Assembly: GCA_905221615.1 (NCBI GenBank) | Contig: CAJNDT010000968.1 | Coordinates: 62,001 to 126,000 of the forward strand | Direction of reading: 5' to 3' | DNA from: Symbiodinium sp. CCMP2592 | Taxonomy: Eukaryota > Sar > Dinophyceae > Suessiales > Symbiodiniaceae | Length of the DNA stretch: 64,000 nt | In this document: positions 16,851-28,232 of the stretch, piece by piece | Numbering within the stretch: the first letter of the stretch is position 1 | Layout of the letters: the number at the start of each line of letters is the position of its first letter | The notes under the pieces: generated by a model | Database searches by the model: none | The model's input: the letters and a program-made list of their open reading frames with translations, nothing else | Told to the model about the DNA's origin: nothing | Translations under genes and position numbers: made by a program

Positions 16851-16864
16851 TTGTGCAAGTTTAA

Positions 16865-16944
16865 ACTTACCTTTGGGGTACAACTATAACTGATATAACT
16901 ACTAGTACTACCATTCTTCCATTCCCTACTAACCAAAGGTAAGT
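16865..16944. mobile_element. Small foldback element
   Basis: ACTTACCTTTGG (16865-16876) and CCAAAGGTAAGT (16933-16944) are a perfect 12-bp inverted repeat around an AT-rich 56-bp core. Confidence 0.5.
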
Positions 16945-17132
16945 AAAGCACAAGAACATCTTTGGACCCCAAGGGCTGAACTGTTTTTAGTTCAAAGCCC
17001 TGTTCTTATCGTGAGGCCGTTGCACTAAATCCTGATCGAACCCTAATAGTAATAGAAACCTGCAGCGAAATTCTGAAATCCCGAAGCTTTCTAGAAGTCT
17101 CGAGATCCCGGCCAGGCCAGCCCCCCGCCTTC

Positions 17133-17185
17133 GCAGTATGGCTTCCGGGCGGTGGTGGCTGTGACCACGATGCCGCAGAGGCCGG
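17133..17185 (+). other. Possible N-terminal exon of a glycosyltransferase-like gene
   Basis: After a TTCGCAG acceptor the frame reads QYGFRAVVAVTTMPQRPG. The VVxVTTxPxR pattern opens many DxD glycosyltransferases and is what would be expected upstream of the exons at 19002 and 19539. The link is weak, because the next 1.8 kb contains no clear connecting exon. The ORF at 17301-17519 may be another piece. Confidence 0.3.
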
Positions 17186-17976
17186 GCTGCTGGTTGTGGG
17201 GATGCTCTCCGGCTTTAAAGGGCAGTGTTTGGGTGTGTGAACGGGTCTTGAGCGTCGCTGTATGTTTCGGTCCTCTGGGAGGCTCTGAATCCCAAACTCC
17301 ATGATCTCTTTGGTACTCAGACAACTTGCACGCTCAGCCGCGGCCATGGTGCAGTTTGTCGTCGCCCGGCACTCGCTACTCGTTTCGCGCACTGGGGGCT
17401 CCTCAGAGTCTGCTGTCCTCAACCCCATTACTCCTTCAACAAAACAGCAAGCCTTCAGCCCACAGCTGCAGGTGCAGTGCTCCTTAATTCCTTTTTGTAA
17501 GCCCGGCATCCGCCTTTGAGCGTCCCTCCACGGCTTGTTTGCCAGGGTCCACGACCTGAAGGAGGTGGGAGGAGCAAACAGTCAGAGGGATGCAGGGTCT
17601 TCAAGCTTGAAGTTCGGGGCCTGTGGGCGTTTCATGTTCGAGGCAATTAGGGTTTAGGGTTTAGGGCCGTTTCGGGTGAATGTTTGCCGAGGTCTTTGTA
17701 TGTTTGCGGAGTCAAAGATTGGGGTAACGATGTGGGAGCTGTGCAGAAAGAAGGCTTTATGGCCATAGCTTCAAAGTTCTTCAAACGCAGCCCGGCAGCC
17801 TTCGACCCTAAACCTTACACGAATCCCTAACACCTAAACCCTTAATCCCTAAACCCTAACTGAAGGAATGTTCTTTCTCACGGAACCCAGGCTCAACCAC
17901 AAGGGTTTGAGTAGAAGACTTCGAGTTAGACTTTGCTGTTGGTGTTTAGTTTGGGTTCTTGTTAAGGAATCTCATC

Positions 17977-18035
17977 TAAGTTACCATCTTACGGATCTAT
18001 CGTAAGTAATATGGTTTCCTGATTTTGGTAACTTA
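17977..18035. repeat. Small nested foldback
   Basis: TAAGTTACCA and TGGTAACTTA form the outer stem, CTTACG and CGTAAG the inner one. This is the same nested design as at 2315-2430. Confidence 0.45.
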
Positions 18036-18162
18036 AACTAAATCCCTGGTTTTGTTTGGTGGGGCAGTGTGGGCCGTCTTGGCAGGTGCTGAAGTCCTTG
18101 GTCCGTCAGTCGAGGAAGCCCGATGCAGTGCCAACTTGCTTCCGTTTGGAGAGTATTTGTTA

Positions 18163-18267
18163 GGTACGGCCCCCACTCAGTAATAGTTGAATAATATTCA
18201 TAATATAGATGTATTAGGACCTTAATAGTAGCCCTATTATAGACTCTTACCGTATGGGGGCCGTACC
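18163..18267. mobile_element. Foldback element with 13-bp inverted repeats
   Basis: GGTACGGCCCCCA (18163-18175) is the exact reverse complement of 18255-18267. The core is AT-rich with TAATAG/CTATTA words. Confidence 0.5.
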
Positions 18268-19001
18268 CAAAGTATTTGGGTTATGGGGGTCCGGGGGCTT
18301 TCGCGGGGTTCAGACAGTTTTTCGACTTCAGGACTGATATGGATTGAGTTTCAGGCCGTCGGATCTAGAGGAGATCGGGTTTCGGGCCTCTTGAGGCTTT
18401 CGTCAGCTTCCACTACGATTGCTGAAGGTTCAGGCGGGTTGCCGAAGGCTTCCTGAAGGATCGGGCCAGTCGCTTTTGCTGCAGGTGTTGAGGGGCTCTT
18501 CCTTGATCCTAAACACCAAACCTGACTAAACCCTAATCTCTCGACTATTGAACCACCCCATCCCCCACCCCAAAAGACAGAGAAGCGGCCTCTAACCCCC
18601 CAGCCAGCCTTTTTTTGCAAACCTTTGATCTGCGAGATCCGACGCCCTGTTGAAGATTGAAAGTCCAATGCGGAAGCCTTCATACCCTCTGGGCCCTTAG
18701 GATTTTGCGGTTCAAGGCTTCCTTCCTAGACAGTTGGACCCTTGGGTCTAACCCTAAACCCTAAACCCCTAGTCCCCTCCCCGGGCTATCTGAGGTACCT
18801 CTCGGTGCCTTACTTCTTCGCGCGCAGCTGGTCCTCGTGGCTCGGGCTGAGGGCTCTGTTCTACAATTCAATTTCGAAAGCTTCGAGACCCTTCGAGACC
18901 CTTCAAACCTATCCTAAACCCGAAAGGCTCTAGGCTCCCCAGAGGCCTTAAAGCCTCAAGCTTCATGAAACTGTAAGCTCAGAATCTGGAAGATGCCAAG
19001 G

Positions 19002-19125
19002 TACAATCATCCCTGGTGGTACGAGTTTCTGGATCCCATCGTGCACGTGCTGCGCTGCGAGCAAGACTTCCGCAGTAACACGGGCTTGCTTTGCATCCTG
19101 CAGTACGAGCTGGACCCAGACACCC
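19002..19125 (+). CDS. Glycosyltransferase-like exon (upstream of the DxD motif)
   Basis: Acceptor CCAAG|GTAC, then the frame reads NHPWWYEFLDPIVHVLRC and GLLCILQYELDPDT. A GC donor (ACCC|GCGCCT) at 19126 would join in phase to the exon at 19539, producing DPDT-R-ILMVDDD. The combination 'KL...L..E.DPDT.I..VDDD' is the hallmark of a family of protist/bacterial DxD glycosyltransferases. The ORF continues to 19358 in genomic DNA, but the continuation is not protein-like. Possibly a pseudogene, since flanking exons were not convincingly found. Confidence 0.5.
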
Positions 19126-19538
19126 GCGCCTTGGGCCAGATTGACAAGTTCCAAAAGGGTTCTATACGGGCTACCAAAAGGGATATATCTCCGAAACCCG
19201 AAAGCCAGAGCACCATCTGTCCAAAGCTGGCCGGGAAATGCTGCGAGAGAATAGCTCAAGCAAGAGGCAGCAGTAGCCATCCGGGTATGGCTATTGAAGG
19301 CTCGGTGCAGCTCCGCACTGCTGTGGTGAACGAGCTTTCGAAACATGTTGGGGCTTGAAAGTCGAGAGCAGCACGACCGAGTGTCATGTTCTCCGGTGCA
19401 GATGCTACAGAAATGCCTTTGGTAGTATACCAAAGACAGATCCAGATATGTGTGTGAAACAACTTGGCGAACAGTAGGAGTGGCAGTGTGCCCTGCAAGG
19501 GCTCAGATCGTTTCATATCCTCTAGCCTCTGGGCTTAG

Positions 19539-19690
19539 GTATTCTCATGGTGGATGACGATCAGATCTACCATCCACTGCTGCTCCAACAGCTGCTGTCC
19601 ATCAGCGCCGATATACCAGGATCCATGATGCTCAGCTGCATGAAGCCGAAGGGAGTGAAAGAAAGCCAGGGAGACTCTTTTGTCGGATAG
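19539..19690 (+). CDS. Glycosyltransferase-like exon carrying the DDD motif
   Basis: After the acceptor GGCTTAG|GTATTC, the frame reads ILMVDDDQIYHPLLLQQLL, then SISADIPGSMMLSC. The Asp triad would bind the metal and nucleotide sugar. The frame ends at a TAG at 19688. Join to 19002-19125 removes a 413-bp intron (GC...AG|G). Confidence 0.5.
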
Positions 19691-19699
19691 TGGGATCCG

Positions 19700-21634
19700 T
19701 GTTGCAATTCCCCTCAAAAGGTTTCCCTATCCTTCGGCACCCTGAAAGCTGATTATGATTCTTACCAGGCTCTGCCTTAAGCAAGCACCATGCGCAGCAT
19801 GTTCTCGTTAGGGTTACGGCCGAGCTCGGGAGACGGAGCTGTAGGGGGAAAAGTAGATTCTAGCACGTTCAGGTGCAGTTGAGGAGTTGAGGAGTTGAGG
19901 GTTCATGAGTTCGGGCTCTGCGTGGCAGGGCAAAGGCAGCTGCTTCAAGCTTTCGAAAACCTCTCTCGTGGTCTGCAGTGCAGAAGTTGGTTCAGCGGGC
20001 TGCTGGTAGATGGCCGAAGCCCTTCAATAGAAAGACACAGCACTCAAAATGCCTGCATAATCTTCAGCCTCAGTCGTGCAGCAGGAAAGCTTCGGTTCCG
20101 AGGATTGGGGCGGGCAGCTACCACCGGCCCGGCATCGCCTGCTTCAAGTGCGCGGGGGTGGGTTTAGGGTTTAGGGTGGCTCCCCAAACTGCAGAACCTG
20201 GAGACGTGCCCACACCTTCAACCCTGAACTTGTACTGGCCCTAAACCCTTTAACATAGGGGCCCAAAACCGTATTCTAGTTATGAAGGCCCCTATAGTAG
20301 CTCCTTATGCTATTTAATGACACCCAAAACCCACAGCACCTTTTCATGTCCTTTAGATTTCGGGCTCCTCTCCAGGCACAACAGCCGTGGCATGTGCGCC
20401 GTTCCGAACCTGCACCTTGGGCTAAGGTAGGGTAGGGTTGGGTAAGGTAAGGTCTAGAGGTGGGGGATTTCCTTGGCAGATGGGTTTCAGGGTGTCGTAT
20501 CTATGGCGCAAGTGCTGGCGTGACTTCGGGGAAGTTTGTGATAGTGAACACCCGAAAGTTACAACTTTGTTCCCAAAGTGCCCCGAAACCAATGCTGTTA
20601 CAAACCCTGCAATCATCCAAACCGCAACTGCCAAACCCTAACCTGCGAACCCTACACCCGGGAATCCCTGTGTCCTCGTCCTGGAGGTCCGTTCAGCCTT
20701 AGAACAGACCCCTGAAGTGAAGAATCACCAAAAGTGGATGTTTGAACCTTCAAAGCACCAAAGTCTGAGTCTACACAGGCACAAAGCTGCAAAGCCATAC
20801 AACATCGCAAGGTCCATAAGGCTTTCGTTCCGGGGCTGAGGACTTTGGCAAACCTGCAAAACCCCAAAAGCCCCCGCAACACGGCCGAACACATCCTGCC
20901 TAGGATCCATACGACCTATGGCATCCTGTACCAACGTCGTTTTTTCGATCATGGGAGACTCGGCCATCGAACATGAAAGGTTTTCTGCGTTTTTTCATGG
21001 CGGTTAGTAGTTTTGGAGTTTCGGTTTATGCTTTGTCAATGTGGAGGGTCTACAGGACTTGGCTTTCAGGATGTCGGGTCAGAGTATGGGGTCGTTAGGG
21101 GCTCTAAAGAAAAGGGATTTTCTCATTCAGGATTCAGGGTTTACACGAATGCCGAAGTCTGGATAGCCAGCGATGTGAAAGCTCCAGAATCTCAGTCCAA
21201 AGCCATCCAAAGCCTTCTGACTATTAAGCCTCCAATATCATAGACCTCTTACAGTAAGACCTAGTCTAGAACCCCTAAAGGAACTCTTTAAAGGAAGACC
21301 AATCAAATCCTGTGCGCAGTTAAGTTTTCACAACGCATCCGGACTTGGGGGATTTACCTTAACCCCAAACGACCTACCTTTTAAGGTTTTATTTCAGGAA
21401 ATCAGATCAAAGAGCCTGAAGAGGTAGGTTTCTTAGGGTGCAGGTAGCGTCTAGGGCCTAGGGGTTTAACGTTGAGGGGCTTGTTTTTTTAGGGTTTAGG
21501 GAACCGATACACCCCTGCCCCTAAAACCTGAAACCGTGATGGTTAGGAATGTTGAGCAGGTTCGGTCTCAGTACCAAGATTTCTCCTGTAGCCCCTCATG
21601 CGCCCCAAACTCCTAATAGGCTGCGCTCCCTCAG
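19700..21634. other. Intergenic DNA upstream of FNIP gene A
   Basis: No gene recognised. The part from about 20360 matches 44030-45360 upstream of gene C (shared stretches at 20565-20690 with 44147-44270, and 20840-20970 with 44470-44610). A small foldback, ATAGGGGCC/GGCCCCTAT, lies at 20255-20295. Telomere-like words are scattered. Confidence 0.55.
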
Positions 21635-21690
21635 GATTTTCAACTTCGCAGCGGCCGTGCGTGCGCTGCAACGTGCGCTGCCATCCAAAG
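21635..21690 (+). CDS. 56-bp candidate first exon of FNIP gene A
   Basis: Bounded by TCAG|GATTTTC and CCAAAG|GCG. It reads FNFAAAVRALQRALPSK. Copies of exactly 56 bp with the same AG|G acceptor and AAG|GC donor precede genes B, C and D, and differ mainly at third codon positions (GCT/GCA, CAA/CAG, CGC/CGT/CGG). How it joins the next exon is unclear. Confidence 0.5.
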
Positions 21691-21955
21691 GCGTCGTCAT
21701 CTTTGATGTAATTGAGAGACTTCCTACTATCCTATATGTTTCCTTGTTTCATGTATGATATTGCTTTAGTCGCTGCATCTTGGGCACATTTGGTGAGGGT
21801 TTCGGAAGTTTAGCGTCGAAGTCATCTTTGTTCAGCTCCCAGCATTGAGCCCCAAACCCTGACTTTGACAGCTTGATGCAAGTTCGCCACACAGAGCTGT
21901 TTCTGATCACAGCCAGAGAGAGTCCGGGAAGTTCTTTGGCTCCGCTGCAAACGCC

Positions 21956-24900
21956 ATGGCTGCAGCATCTGCAGCAGAGGAGCCGAGCTACAACTTGTCG
22001 ACGCCCGAATCTTTACTCTGCTTCCTCGAAGATGCCGGCATCCGCCTGGTGCGCCTCGACTACCTGATCGAGCTCTCTGCATCCGGAAGGCCTTTGCCAC
22101 GCCGGCAAGAGGCGGAAATGGAGAAGACGAGCTCAGGGGCGCCGGCGCTCGTAGAGAGCAGCGAGCTCAAAGAAGTGAGGATTGACCCCAATACGGCCCA
22201 CATGTCTGTGATGCTCCGGCACCCAGTGCCCAGACGGGTCCAAGTCCACGTCGTCTCCATCAGCCACATGTGGGAGACCATGCAGCATCCGGATCCGTGG
22301 AGGTTCGCGCTTCGGGTGGGATAATTCTGGGACTGTGTTGTAGGGGGTAGATCTGCGCATCGCAGTGTGTTTTATGTCGCACCACCTTGTCTTGCTGCCC
22401 TTGCTGCGAGGTTCCAGCTGGATGCCATCGTGGAGGAGTTCCGTCCCCGACTCCTGGATTCAGTAGTTTGGATCTTCTACGACTTCGTTTCCTTGCACCA
22501 ATACACTAGAAACGAAGAACAAGAGATGCTTTTCCGACGGGCGCTCCGCGACATATTTGTCATGTACTCCCACGATGCCATGGAAGTCCATCGGATCGAG
22601 ATGCTGACTCCGGAGAACGTGCGACAAAGGTGTGTGGCAGCTCACGGACCCAAGATTTGCGTGTATTGGGAGGAGGAGCAGAAGATGACGGATGTGCTTA
22701 TCACTAAACTCAAGCGAAACGAGACGCCCTACGAGCACCGGGGCTGGTGCCGGTCCGAGAAGGAGTGGTCAGCCTTGCGGACATGGATGAAGGGCGAAAA
22801 TCCGGTGCCCCTTCCGCCAGACATGTTCCGGGCACGGATGCAGCAGATGAAGTTTACACACAGGGAGGACTCGGAGGAGGTTTTCATGCTCCAGGCGAAG
22901 GTCTTCGTCCAGAAGGCCACGTCCACCACCAAACTCCTCATCGAAAACCTGGATGAGGACAAGATCGCCGTTCTATCTGCAGCTCTGCCTTTCTACACCA
23001 AGCTCAAAGAGCTCGTGATCATGGGAAGCCCGGAGAATGCTTGGAAAGCGGTTTTGGGAGTGGTGGAATCCGGGGCCTGCAACGTCGAGATTGCGTGCGA
23101 GAATGTGCGGGACGAAGATGCGATACCTGTTGCGGCCGACTTGTCCAAGGAGAAGTGCAATCACTTGGAGCGGCTGCACCTCAAGTGTGAGACGATTGGT
23201 GAACTGGGTAGGCAAGCCCTGGAGCAGATGATGACGGGCCGCAGGGCCAGTCTGCTGATTAGCATTCCAGACCGCAGTCGGCACTGTGTCGGGCAGGGGA
23301 TGGAGCCAGCGGTAGCCTCGGAGACTTTCGTGACGCTGCACATCCTCATCTCCAAACGTAGACAACCCCCGAGGCCTGCAGAAGCCCCCGCGCAGGCTGG
23401 GGACAGCAGTGCGAGCGGTCCGTTGGAGCCGCATGCCTCCGGAGGCGCTGTGGAGCAGACCTTGAGCGTCCCGCAGCACGCAGAGGCAGGTCCGGACATG
23501 GCCAAGCAGATCGTGAGCGTCCATTGCCTGGCAGGGTCCAGCTTTGAGCTGGAGGTCAACTCTGCCCAAACGGGGTGGGATGTGGCGGTACACATCGCAA
23601 GCCGAAGTGGCCATACCGCAGAGACACTTGTGCTGACATCCGGTGGTTGTGTCATCGATCAGTGCGAGCCGCTGCTGCATCAAGTCCAGCTCGGAGAGAT
23701 CACGTACGTGGTGCAGAAGCTTGGCGCCGGTCGTGCTGCGAGGAGTTGGGCGAACCTTCTCGCGGAGAAGACTCTGTCTGACACAGATGTAGTTGCCCTG
23801 AACGAAACAGTGTCACTCACATGGAACGTCAACCAGAGCTTGGAGGGCATCCCACTACCCAGCCGCCTGCAGAGTTTAACGTTTGGCGACTGGTTCAACC
23901 AAAGCTTGGAGGGCATCCAGCTACCCAGCAGCCTGCAGAGTTTGACTTTTGGGTACCACTTCAGCCAGAGCTTGAAGGGCATCCAACTACCCAGCAGCCT
24001 GCAAAGTTTGACGCTTGGCGGAGAGTTCAACCAGAATTTGGATGGCATACACCTGCCCTGTATCCTGCAGAGTTTAACGTTTGGTAGTATGTTCAACCAG
24101 AGCGTCGAGGGCATCCAACTACCCAGCAGCCTGCAGAGTTTGGAGTTTGGCTACTACTTCAACCAAAGCTTGGAGGGCATCCAACTACCTAGCAACCTGC
24201 AGAGTTTGACGTTTGGCAGAAACTTCGACCAGAGCTTGGAGAGCATCCAACTACCCAGCAGCCTGCAAAGTTTGACGTTTGGTGCTATCTTCCACCAGAG
24301 CTTGGAGGGCATCCAACTACCCAGCAACCTGCAGAGTTTGACGTTTGGCAGAGACTTCAACCAAAGCTTGGAAGGCATCCAGCTACCCAGCAGCTTGCAG
24401 AGATTGACGTTTGGTGCTCTCTTTAACCAGAGCTTGGAGGGCATCCAGCTACCAGGCAGCCTGCAAAGTTTGACGTTTGGCAGAGACTTCAACCAGAGCT
24501 TGGAGGGCATCCAACTTCCCGGCAGCCTGCAGAGTTTGACGCTTGGCGGAGACTTCAACCAGAGCTTGGAGGGCTTGCAACTACCCAGCAGCCTGCAGAG
24601 TTTGACGTTTGGTACTACGTTCAACCAGAGCTTGGAGGGCATCCAACTACCCAGCAGCCTGCAGAGTTTGACGTTCGGCTACTACTTCAACCAAAGCTTG
24701 GAGGGCATTCAGCTACCCAGCAGCCTGCAAAGTTTGGCGTTTGGCAGAAACTTCGACCAGAGCTTGAAGAACATCCAACTACCCAGCAGCCTGCAAAGTT
24801 TGACGTTTGGTGCTATCTTTCACAAGAGCTTGGAGGGCATCCAACTACCCAGCAGCCTGCAGAGTCTGACGTTTGGCAGAGACTTCAACCAGAGCTTGGA

Positions 24901-25297
24901 GGGTATCCAACTACCCAGCAGCCTGCAGAGTTTGACGTTTGACGATAAGTTCGACCAGAGCTTGGATGGCATCCAGCTGCCTAGCAGGCTGCGGAGTTTG
25001 ACGTTTGGTACTATGTTCAACCAGAGCTTGGTGGGCATCCAGCTACCCTGCGCTCTGCAAAGTTTGACGTTTGGCAGAGACTTTAACCAGAGCTTGGTGG
25101 GCATCCAACTACCCAGCAGCCTCCAGAGTTTGACGTTTGGCAGAGACTTCAACCAGAGCTTGGAGAGCATTCAACTACCCAGCGGCCTGCAGAGTTTGAC
25201 GTTTGGTGCTATGTTTAACCAGAGCTTGGAGGGCATCCAACTACCCCGCAGTTTGAAGACTTTCACTTCATACTCGTTTTCCGTAGGCAGCTTGTGA
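21956..25297 (+). CDS. FNIP-repeat protein A with ubiquitin-like domain (two exons, apparently intact)
   Basis: Exon 21956-22315 (ATG, MAAASAAEEPSY), 96-bp intron 22316-22411, exon 22412-25297; about 1080 aa. The intron starts CGG|GTGGGATAATTC and ends GCGAG|G; the donor/acceptor register is ambiguous by one G. Residues about 130-260 hold a domain with WIFYDFVSLHQY and ETPYEHRGWCRSEKEW, a pattern seen in many algal proteins but of unknown function to me. Residues about 485-560 (SVHCLAGSSFELEV to EITYVVQKLG) look ubiquitin-like. Then come 22 copies of a 22-residue FNIP-type repeat (FNQSLEGIQLPSSLQSLTFG-xx) and a tail ending FSVGSL. FNIP repeats are LRR-like solenoids, abundant in Dictyostelium and some protists. 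Likely a scaffold or recognition protein; substrate unknown. Confidence 0.85.
23823..25260 (+). repeat. 66-bp tandem repeat array of gene A (22 units)
   Basis: Each unit encodes 22 residues. Variable pairs after TFG show a higher-order repeat: units 5-8 (YY, RN, AI, RD) recur as units 13-16 in the same order, indicating a block duplication of about 528 bp period. Confidence 0.9.
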
Positions 25298-25883
25298 GCC
25301 TTGATGCTTTAGACAGAAAGCAGCTGATGTCATGTGCAGAAGTGCTTCCCTGCACCTGTTGGCATCCAGTACTGGCGTTTCGTTCTTTTGCATCCTTGAT
25401 GTCAACCCAACAGTTTATACTCCAGCGAAGCCCAAAGCATCGTGGGAGGCCCTTCTGCCGACTACGTCCTCGCATCGTGCATGATCGAGGATGCCCGGCC
25501 TCCTTTCCAGGGGCTGCATGGTGCGCAACGGGTTTTGTATATTTGTCAACCCTCGCCCTCGCTTGCAGCCCCTCAGGCCTGAAACCCGAAGATCCGAAAA
25601 CCCCAGGCCCAAGCTGGAGATCTCAGCCTGTCGACTAACACGTGCTACCCCCGTCAGTTCGACAGATCCATCAGGCTGTTGAGGCTTTGGGTATTTAAGA
25701 TTGGTGCAAGGAGGAGAGGATGCAGGACGCCGGATTTGCGAGTCATCCAGGAGTCCCTTCATCAAAGTGGCTGAAGCAATGCACCTTCCGTAAGGGCCAC
25801 CGAACGGCAACCTCGTTGACGCCAGTTCTTGTATGTAAGCCCCTCAATTGAATCCGGAACTTGAAACCTATGCCCCCGACCAC
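25298..25883 (+). other. 3' flank of gene A
   Basis: Similar sequence follows gene B (from 41322) and gene C (from 49285), starting near GACAGAAAGCAG. It is probably the 3' UTR and terminator region. No polyadenylation signal is obvious. Confidence 0.5.
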
Positions 25884-25976
25884 TGTGTTCGGGGGCTCCA
25901 GGACAATGTCTGGTGGGAGTCACATTTGGCTCGCAAAGGCATCCCACGAGTGTTCCTGCGCCATGGTCGCAACTGG
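25884..25976 (+). other. Exon-like island a of a putative split gene
   Basis: Reads CVRGLQDNVWWESHLARKG, then IPRVFLRHGRNW. Copies at 41577-41669 (CVQELEDNVWWESHLARKG) and 49828-49917 keep the frame, with several silent third-position changes (CAT/CAC, AAA/AAG, GGC/GGA), a sign of past coding constraint. The third copy ends with TGA. Protein family not recognised. Confidence 0.5.
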
Positions 25977-26590
25977 TCCACCCTCGGCCGTGGAAAGTCC
26001 AGGGCATGCCTGTAGAAAGGAGCACCAGAGAAACCCTAAGGCCTAAAACCAAACCGACCTCAACTAAAACCCTAAAACCCTAAGCGTTACCTCTGAAGCC
26101 TAAATCCATTCACAATCAACCGCCCGATGTCTACCATCTCGACCCCGTCACCTAGGAATCTCAAAGTTATTTGTCCGCCAACCAATCCAACACTCGACAG
26201 GGCTTTGTTTTCGGTTCTGAAGACCCCTGCAGTCTAGAGTTTGGGGTCAGGGCTTTGGTGGGCTTCACGAGGCCGAAAGCCTACATGACCCACCAAAAGC
26301 CTTCACACAAAGATGCTTGTAAAGCCCTAGAGAAGCCACAGTTTAAGTAATAAAACGCCACACGGAGCTCTCCGTGGAGCCGTTGAACAAACGCGTACAG
26401 AAACCCCGAAACCCAAATTGATGACTTTCAACTCTTGAGCCCAAATCCCTTAAGCACTTAGGATATGGACCCATAAATCCCAAACCCTCAAAGAACCCTT
26501 CACAGCTCTCCAGGGAGACCCTTGAAAGGAACCCTTAAAGTACCTTCAAGGTACTCTTAACGGGAACCCTATGAACCTCCGAGGGAGACG
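25977..26590. other. Probable intron with telomere-like words
   Basis: No coding island seen. Related sequence occurs after gene B (41670-42300), and is absent after gene C. Confidence 0.45.
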
Positions 26591-26641
26591 CAGCTGGGTG
26601 CGAAGACCGTGGCGGACCTGGCCTTCGGGGCTGGAGCGCTC
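26591..26641 (+). other. Exon-like island b
   Basis: Reads QLGAKTVADLAFGAGAL. The copy at 42301-42351 reads QLESKTVADLAFGAGAL with three silent changes (GCG/GCA, CTG/TTG, GGA/GGG). The family is unknown. Confidence 0.45.
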
Positions 26642-26940
26642 ACAAGCTCCGAGGAGACATGAGGGGGCCTGCAAATTTGAGTTCCGTTTAGGGTTTAGGG
26701 AATCTTTTTCGGAGTTCTTCTAGGATTCCTTGACTTTCTTTTCAGGGTTCCTTCATGGAAATGGGTCACTGAATCATTCGTCACAGACTTCTTGAAGTTT
26801 AGAGTAGTTTAGGGTTCGGGGTCAACAGTATTCAGTAGATAGTCCTTACGTTGCTAATCCAGTTTGCGTCAAGAGTACTAGTCTAAAAATACCGAGCATT
26901 CGAAGTGCCAAGGCGAACAAGAACGGGACAACACAGCTTC

Positions 26941-27005
26941 CTCCGCCGCCTCCTCCTCCTCCTCTTAATGAAACGATCATTATCATCAGCATCATCATCA
27001 TCGAT
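26941..27005. repeat. Microsatellites (CTC)n and (ATC)n
   Basis: Triplet runs TCCTCCTCC and ATCATCATC within otherwise anonymous DNA between 26642 and 27132. Confidence 0.7.
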
Positions 27006-27132
27006 GATTCTTGAAGATAAAATCAAGGACTCCAACATCCCACAACTCCAAGAGTCCGAAGACGAAGCAAGCGATGGGCAGCTCAGATCGCTACCACCCC
27101 CATGCTGCACCCAAGGGCCCTTTCATGTCCAG

Positions 27133-27237
27133 GACAAGACTGGATTCCACTACTACCACTTCGACCGCCAGGATCCGCACAGCACCGCCTGCCGGCCCTG
27201 TGATTCAGCCTCTTCTTTCATGGGGATCTCTTTGTAG
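27133..27237 (+). other. Exon-like island c
   Basis: After CCAG|GACAAG the frame reads DKTGFHYYHFDRQDPHS and ACRPCDSASSFMGISL. The copy at 49947-50050 is similar but its acceptor is changed to CG, and in unit 2 it lies fused close to island a after a 1.1-kb deletion. Confidence 0.45.
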
Positions 27238-27512
27238 CGGAAGCTCGTTCATGATATACGAACATCTGAGCATCCTGTTGCATCAAAGGATGAGTTCCGG
27301 CCCTTTCAGGACACCATCCTGCTCTCCACGGTCCGAACTAAGCCAGGTTCTGGATTCGTGTGCCCTCAAGTTTTCAAAATCCAAAGATGCTCACTCACTT
27401 TAATCTACAACCCTGAACCCCTTAATCGTTAGCCCCTCAAAGCCGAAACTCTACACCCCCCGTTCAACCCTTAAGCCCTAAGTCCTCGTACACAACCCAT
27501 AAGCCCTTCACC

Positions 27513-27610
27513 GAGTACACCAAAAAGGCGGCGGCCCTGGACACGTGCACCGATGCCCTGGCGGCCCTTTGGGGTCCCTCGCTCTGGCCAGCAAGGCCCA
27601 GGCTGGGTTC
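27513..27610 (+). other. Exon-like island d
   Basis: Reads EYTKKAAALDTCTDALAALW, followed by a GT donor (GGCTGG|GTTCCC). Copy at 50234-50330. Confidence 0.4.
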
Positions 27611-27878
27611 CCACCTTCTTTTTTGAGATCTTAGAGTTTAGGGTTTAGGGTTGAGGTGGGTTTAGGGTTTTTAGGGGTTTCGGGGATCTTAGGGGCTTGG
27701 GATCGTAGGGGCTTAGGATCTTAGGGCTGAGGGTTTGGGCTCTCTTTGTGTGGGTTAGTATAGGAGTTCGAAAAACTCGACCAGTGTTCCCTTTTACAGC
27801 ACAATATATGCCGCAATCTTATTCTGACAGTTGAGGGAGGCACCATAAAGCATGTAAGTTCATCGAAGGGCATGCTGC

Positions 27879-27977
27879 ATGGCCAGGAGGGTTCGGGCGG
27901 CACTGGTCGGCAATGCGGTGTTGGAGGAGGGGTTTCCTCAGCCTTTGGGGTCCAAGGCACAGGCTCTTCTTGAATTT
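27879..27977 (+). other. Exon-like island e
   Basis: Reads MARRVRAALVGNAVLEEGF, then PQPLGSKAQALLEF, with donor |GTAGGC. The copy at 50538-50640 reads MARRVRAALVGNAALEEGF with donor |GTAGGG. Confidence 0.4.
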
Positions 27978-28195
27978 TGTTGGGTAGGCTTTAGAGTATA
28001 GAGTTCCTTGGAGGGCCTGGGTTTTTGGAACAATCGTTCTTTGTCTGGGGTCAGGGCACGGTGCAGGCAAGGGCACGCGATGTCCGGCCATGTTGCAGTG
28101 TGCGGTGCATTGCGACTTCGGGACATGGCAGGGCCTCCGGGGTGGGGCGCTGCAGAAGAAGTATCAGTGCCATTCAATACGGGTCCTTGTTGTGG

Positions 28196-28232
28196 CTATG
28201 CTATACTATACTATGCTATACTATACTATACC
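28196..28232. repeat. CTATA pentanucleotide microsatellite
   Basis: Seven imperfect CTATA units; the copy near 50868-50900 is shorter. Confidence 0.75.

Larger units (their letters stand above)
17520..19001. other. Intergenic or intronic DNA with telomere-like words
   Basis: No gene seen. It contains scattered TTTAGGG/CCCTAAA words and two foldback elements listed separately. Confidence 0.55.

Noticed and set aside
23680..25170. Long antisense and alternate-frame ORFs over the FNIP arrays
   Set aside because: The 66-bp unit is a multiple of three, so any stop-free frame stays open through the array. They mirror the sense gene and have no own features.
27011..27403. 130-aa ORF overlapping island c
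   Set aside because: It reads the island in a different frame, giving a Ser/Thr-rich low-complexity product. The DKTGFHYYHFD frame is more protein-like and fits the AG|G acceptor.
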